Shown here: positions 5,025 to 5,302 of the stretch, piece by piece
Numbering within the stretch: position 1 is the stretch's first letter
How the letters are laid out: each line of letters opens with the position of its first letter
From: a bacterium
Lineage (GTDB): Bacteria; Cyanobacteriota; Vampirovibrionia; Gastranaerophilales; Gastranaerophilaceae
Direction of reading: 5' to 3'
DNA: 5,302 nucleotides
Assembly (NCBI GenBank): GCA_024408905.1
Contig: JAKSUP010000116.1
Coordinates: forward strand, 1 to 5,302
Notes under the pieces: model-generated
Seen by the model: only the letters and a program-made list of their open reading frames with translations
What the model was told of the DNA's origin: nothing
Databases searched by the model: none
Translations under genes and position numbers: made by a program

Positions 5025-5302
5025 CTACATTGTCATACATATCTTGTAGCGTATGGATTTTTTGAATAAGCGTAGGATTATTTATGAAAGCGTTCAGTTC
5101 TGTTGCCATAAGTTCTGTTAATTCATAGCTATAGTCACTTGATTCATCAGTTCCTTTATAGTGTAACATTTGTGCCATAACTTCTTGTACTATTGATACA
5201 AAATCACTTGATTCTAGTACTTTTCTGTCAATAAATATCGCAGTACACCTACCATCGTCAAACATAAATGGATTATCATAGGATATTTTCGCATAAATTG
5301 GC
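5017..5302 (-). CDS. Hypothetical protein, C-terminal part only (gene runs off the window)
   Basis: I do not recognise this gene. The minus-strand frame ends with the TAA at 5019-5017 and is open without a stop to the right edge, adding at least 12 codons before the first visible Met. The ATG at 5265-5263 has no Shine-Dalgarno site, so it is probably internal and the true start lies outside the window. The visible part is acidic and mostly helical, with no membrane segment. An 'A-I-F-I-D' strand (9-13 from that Met) is followed by a helix 'I-V-Q-E-V-M-A-Q-M-L-H-Y' (25-36), a 'D-x-S-D-Y-S' turn (about 40-45) and another helix with 'T-E-L-N-A-F-I'. That layout faintly recalls the strand plus HExxH helix of ImmA/ArdC-type zinc peptidases, but the two His are absent, so no enzymatic role is proposed. 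It converges on flgC with 22 bp between them and is not part of the flagellar operon. Confidence 0.65.
   Translation of the reverse strand, partial: PIYAKISYDNPFMFDDGRCTAIFIDRKVLESSDFVSIVQEVMAQMLHYKGTDESSDYSYELTELMATELNAFINNPTLIQKIHTLQDMYDNVEN

Overview
This is a low-GC bacterial window with two unrelated halves that meet at a divergent promoter region around 2530-2730. The likely source is a gut member of the Gastranaerophilales / Vampirovibrionia ('Melainabacteria'). That guess rests on three things: very AT-rich DNA with strong Shine-Dalgarno sites, a flagellar rod cluster of diverged sequence, and a large membrane protein whose N-terminus carries an 'N-x-VSFKG' type motif that I associate with that lineage. 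It is an inference; no rRNA or other marker gene is present.

Left half (minus strand, read right to left): a secreted or envelope protein with a surface-adhesin-E-like domain and a charged helical tail (1987-2529) has its own extended -10 promoter. After a gap of about 260 bp comes a two-gene operon (510-1727, then 28-513). Its two products are unrecognised membrane proteins joined by a 4-bp ATGA stop/start overlap. They share landmarks that suggest distant paralogy, the larger one carrying a long Lys/Glu-rich helical insertion. The gap holds a 40-bp interrupted palindrome and a T9 tract on the minus strand, which may be a structured 3' UTR or small RNA.

Right half (plus strand): four tightly spaced flagellar rod genes, 2731-4994, read here as flgF-like, flgG-like, flgB and flgC. 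Their products would build the axial rod of the basal body after export by the flagellar type III apparatus. A good match to a sigma-28 (FliA) promoter lies just upstream (2679-2705), and a small AT-rich hairpin with a T-rich tail follows flgC (4994-5024). fliE, the usual partner of flgBC, is absent.

At the right edge, converging on flgC, lies the C-terminal part of a minus-strand gene of unknown function (5017 to beyond 5302). I found no RNA gene of a known family, no insertion sequence, CRISPR array or attachment site. The most promising leads are the sigma-28 control of rod genes, the palindromic intergenic element, and the lineage-specific membrane-protein pair.
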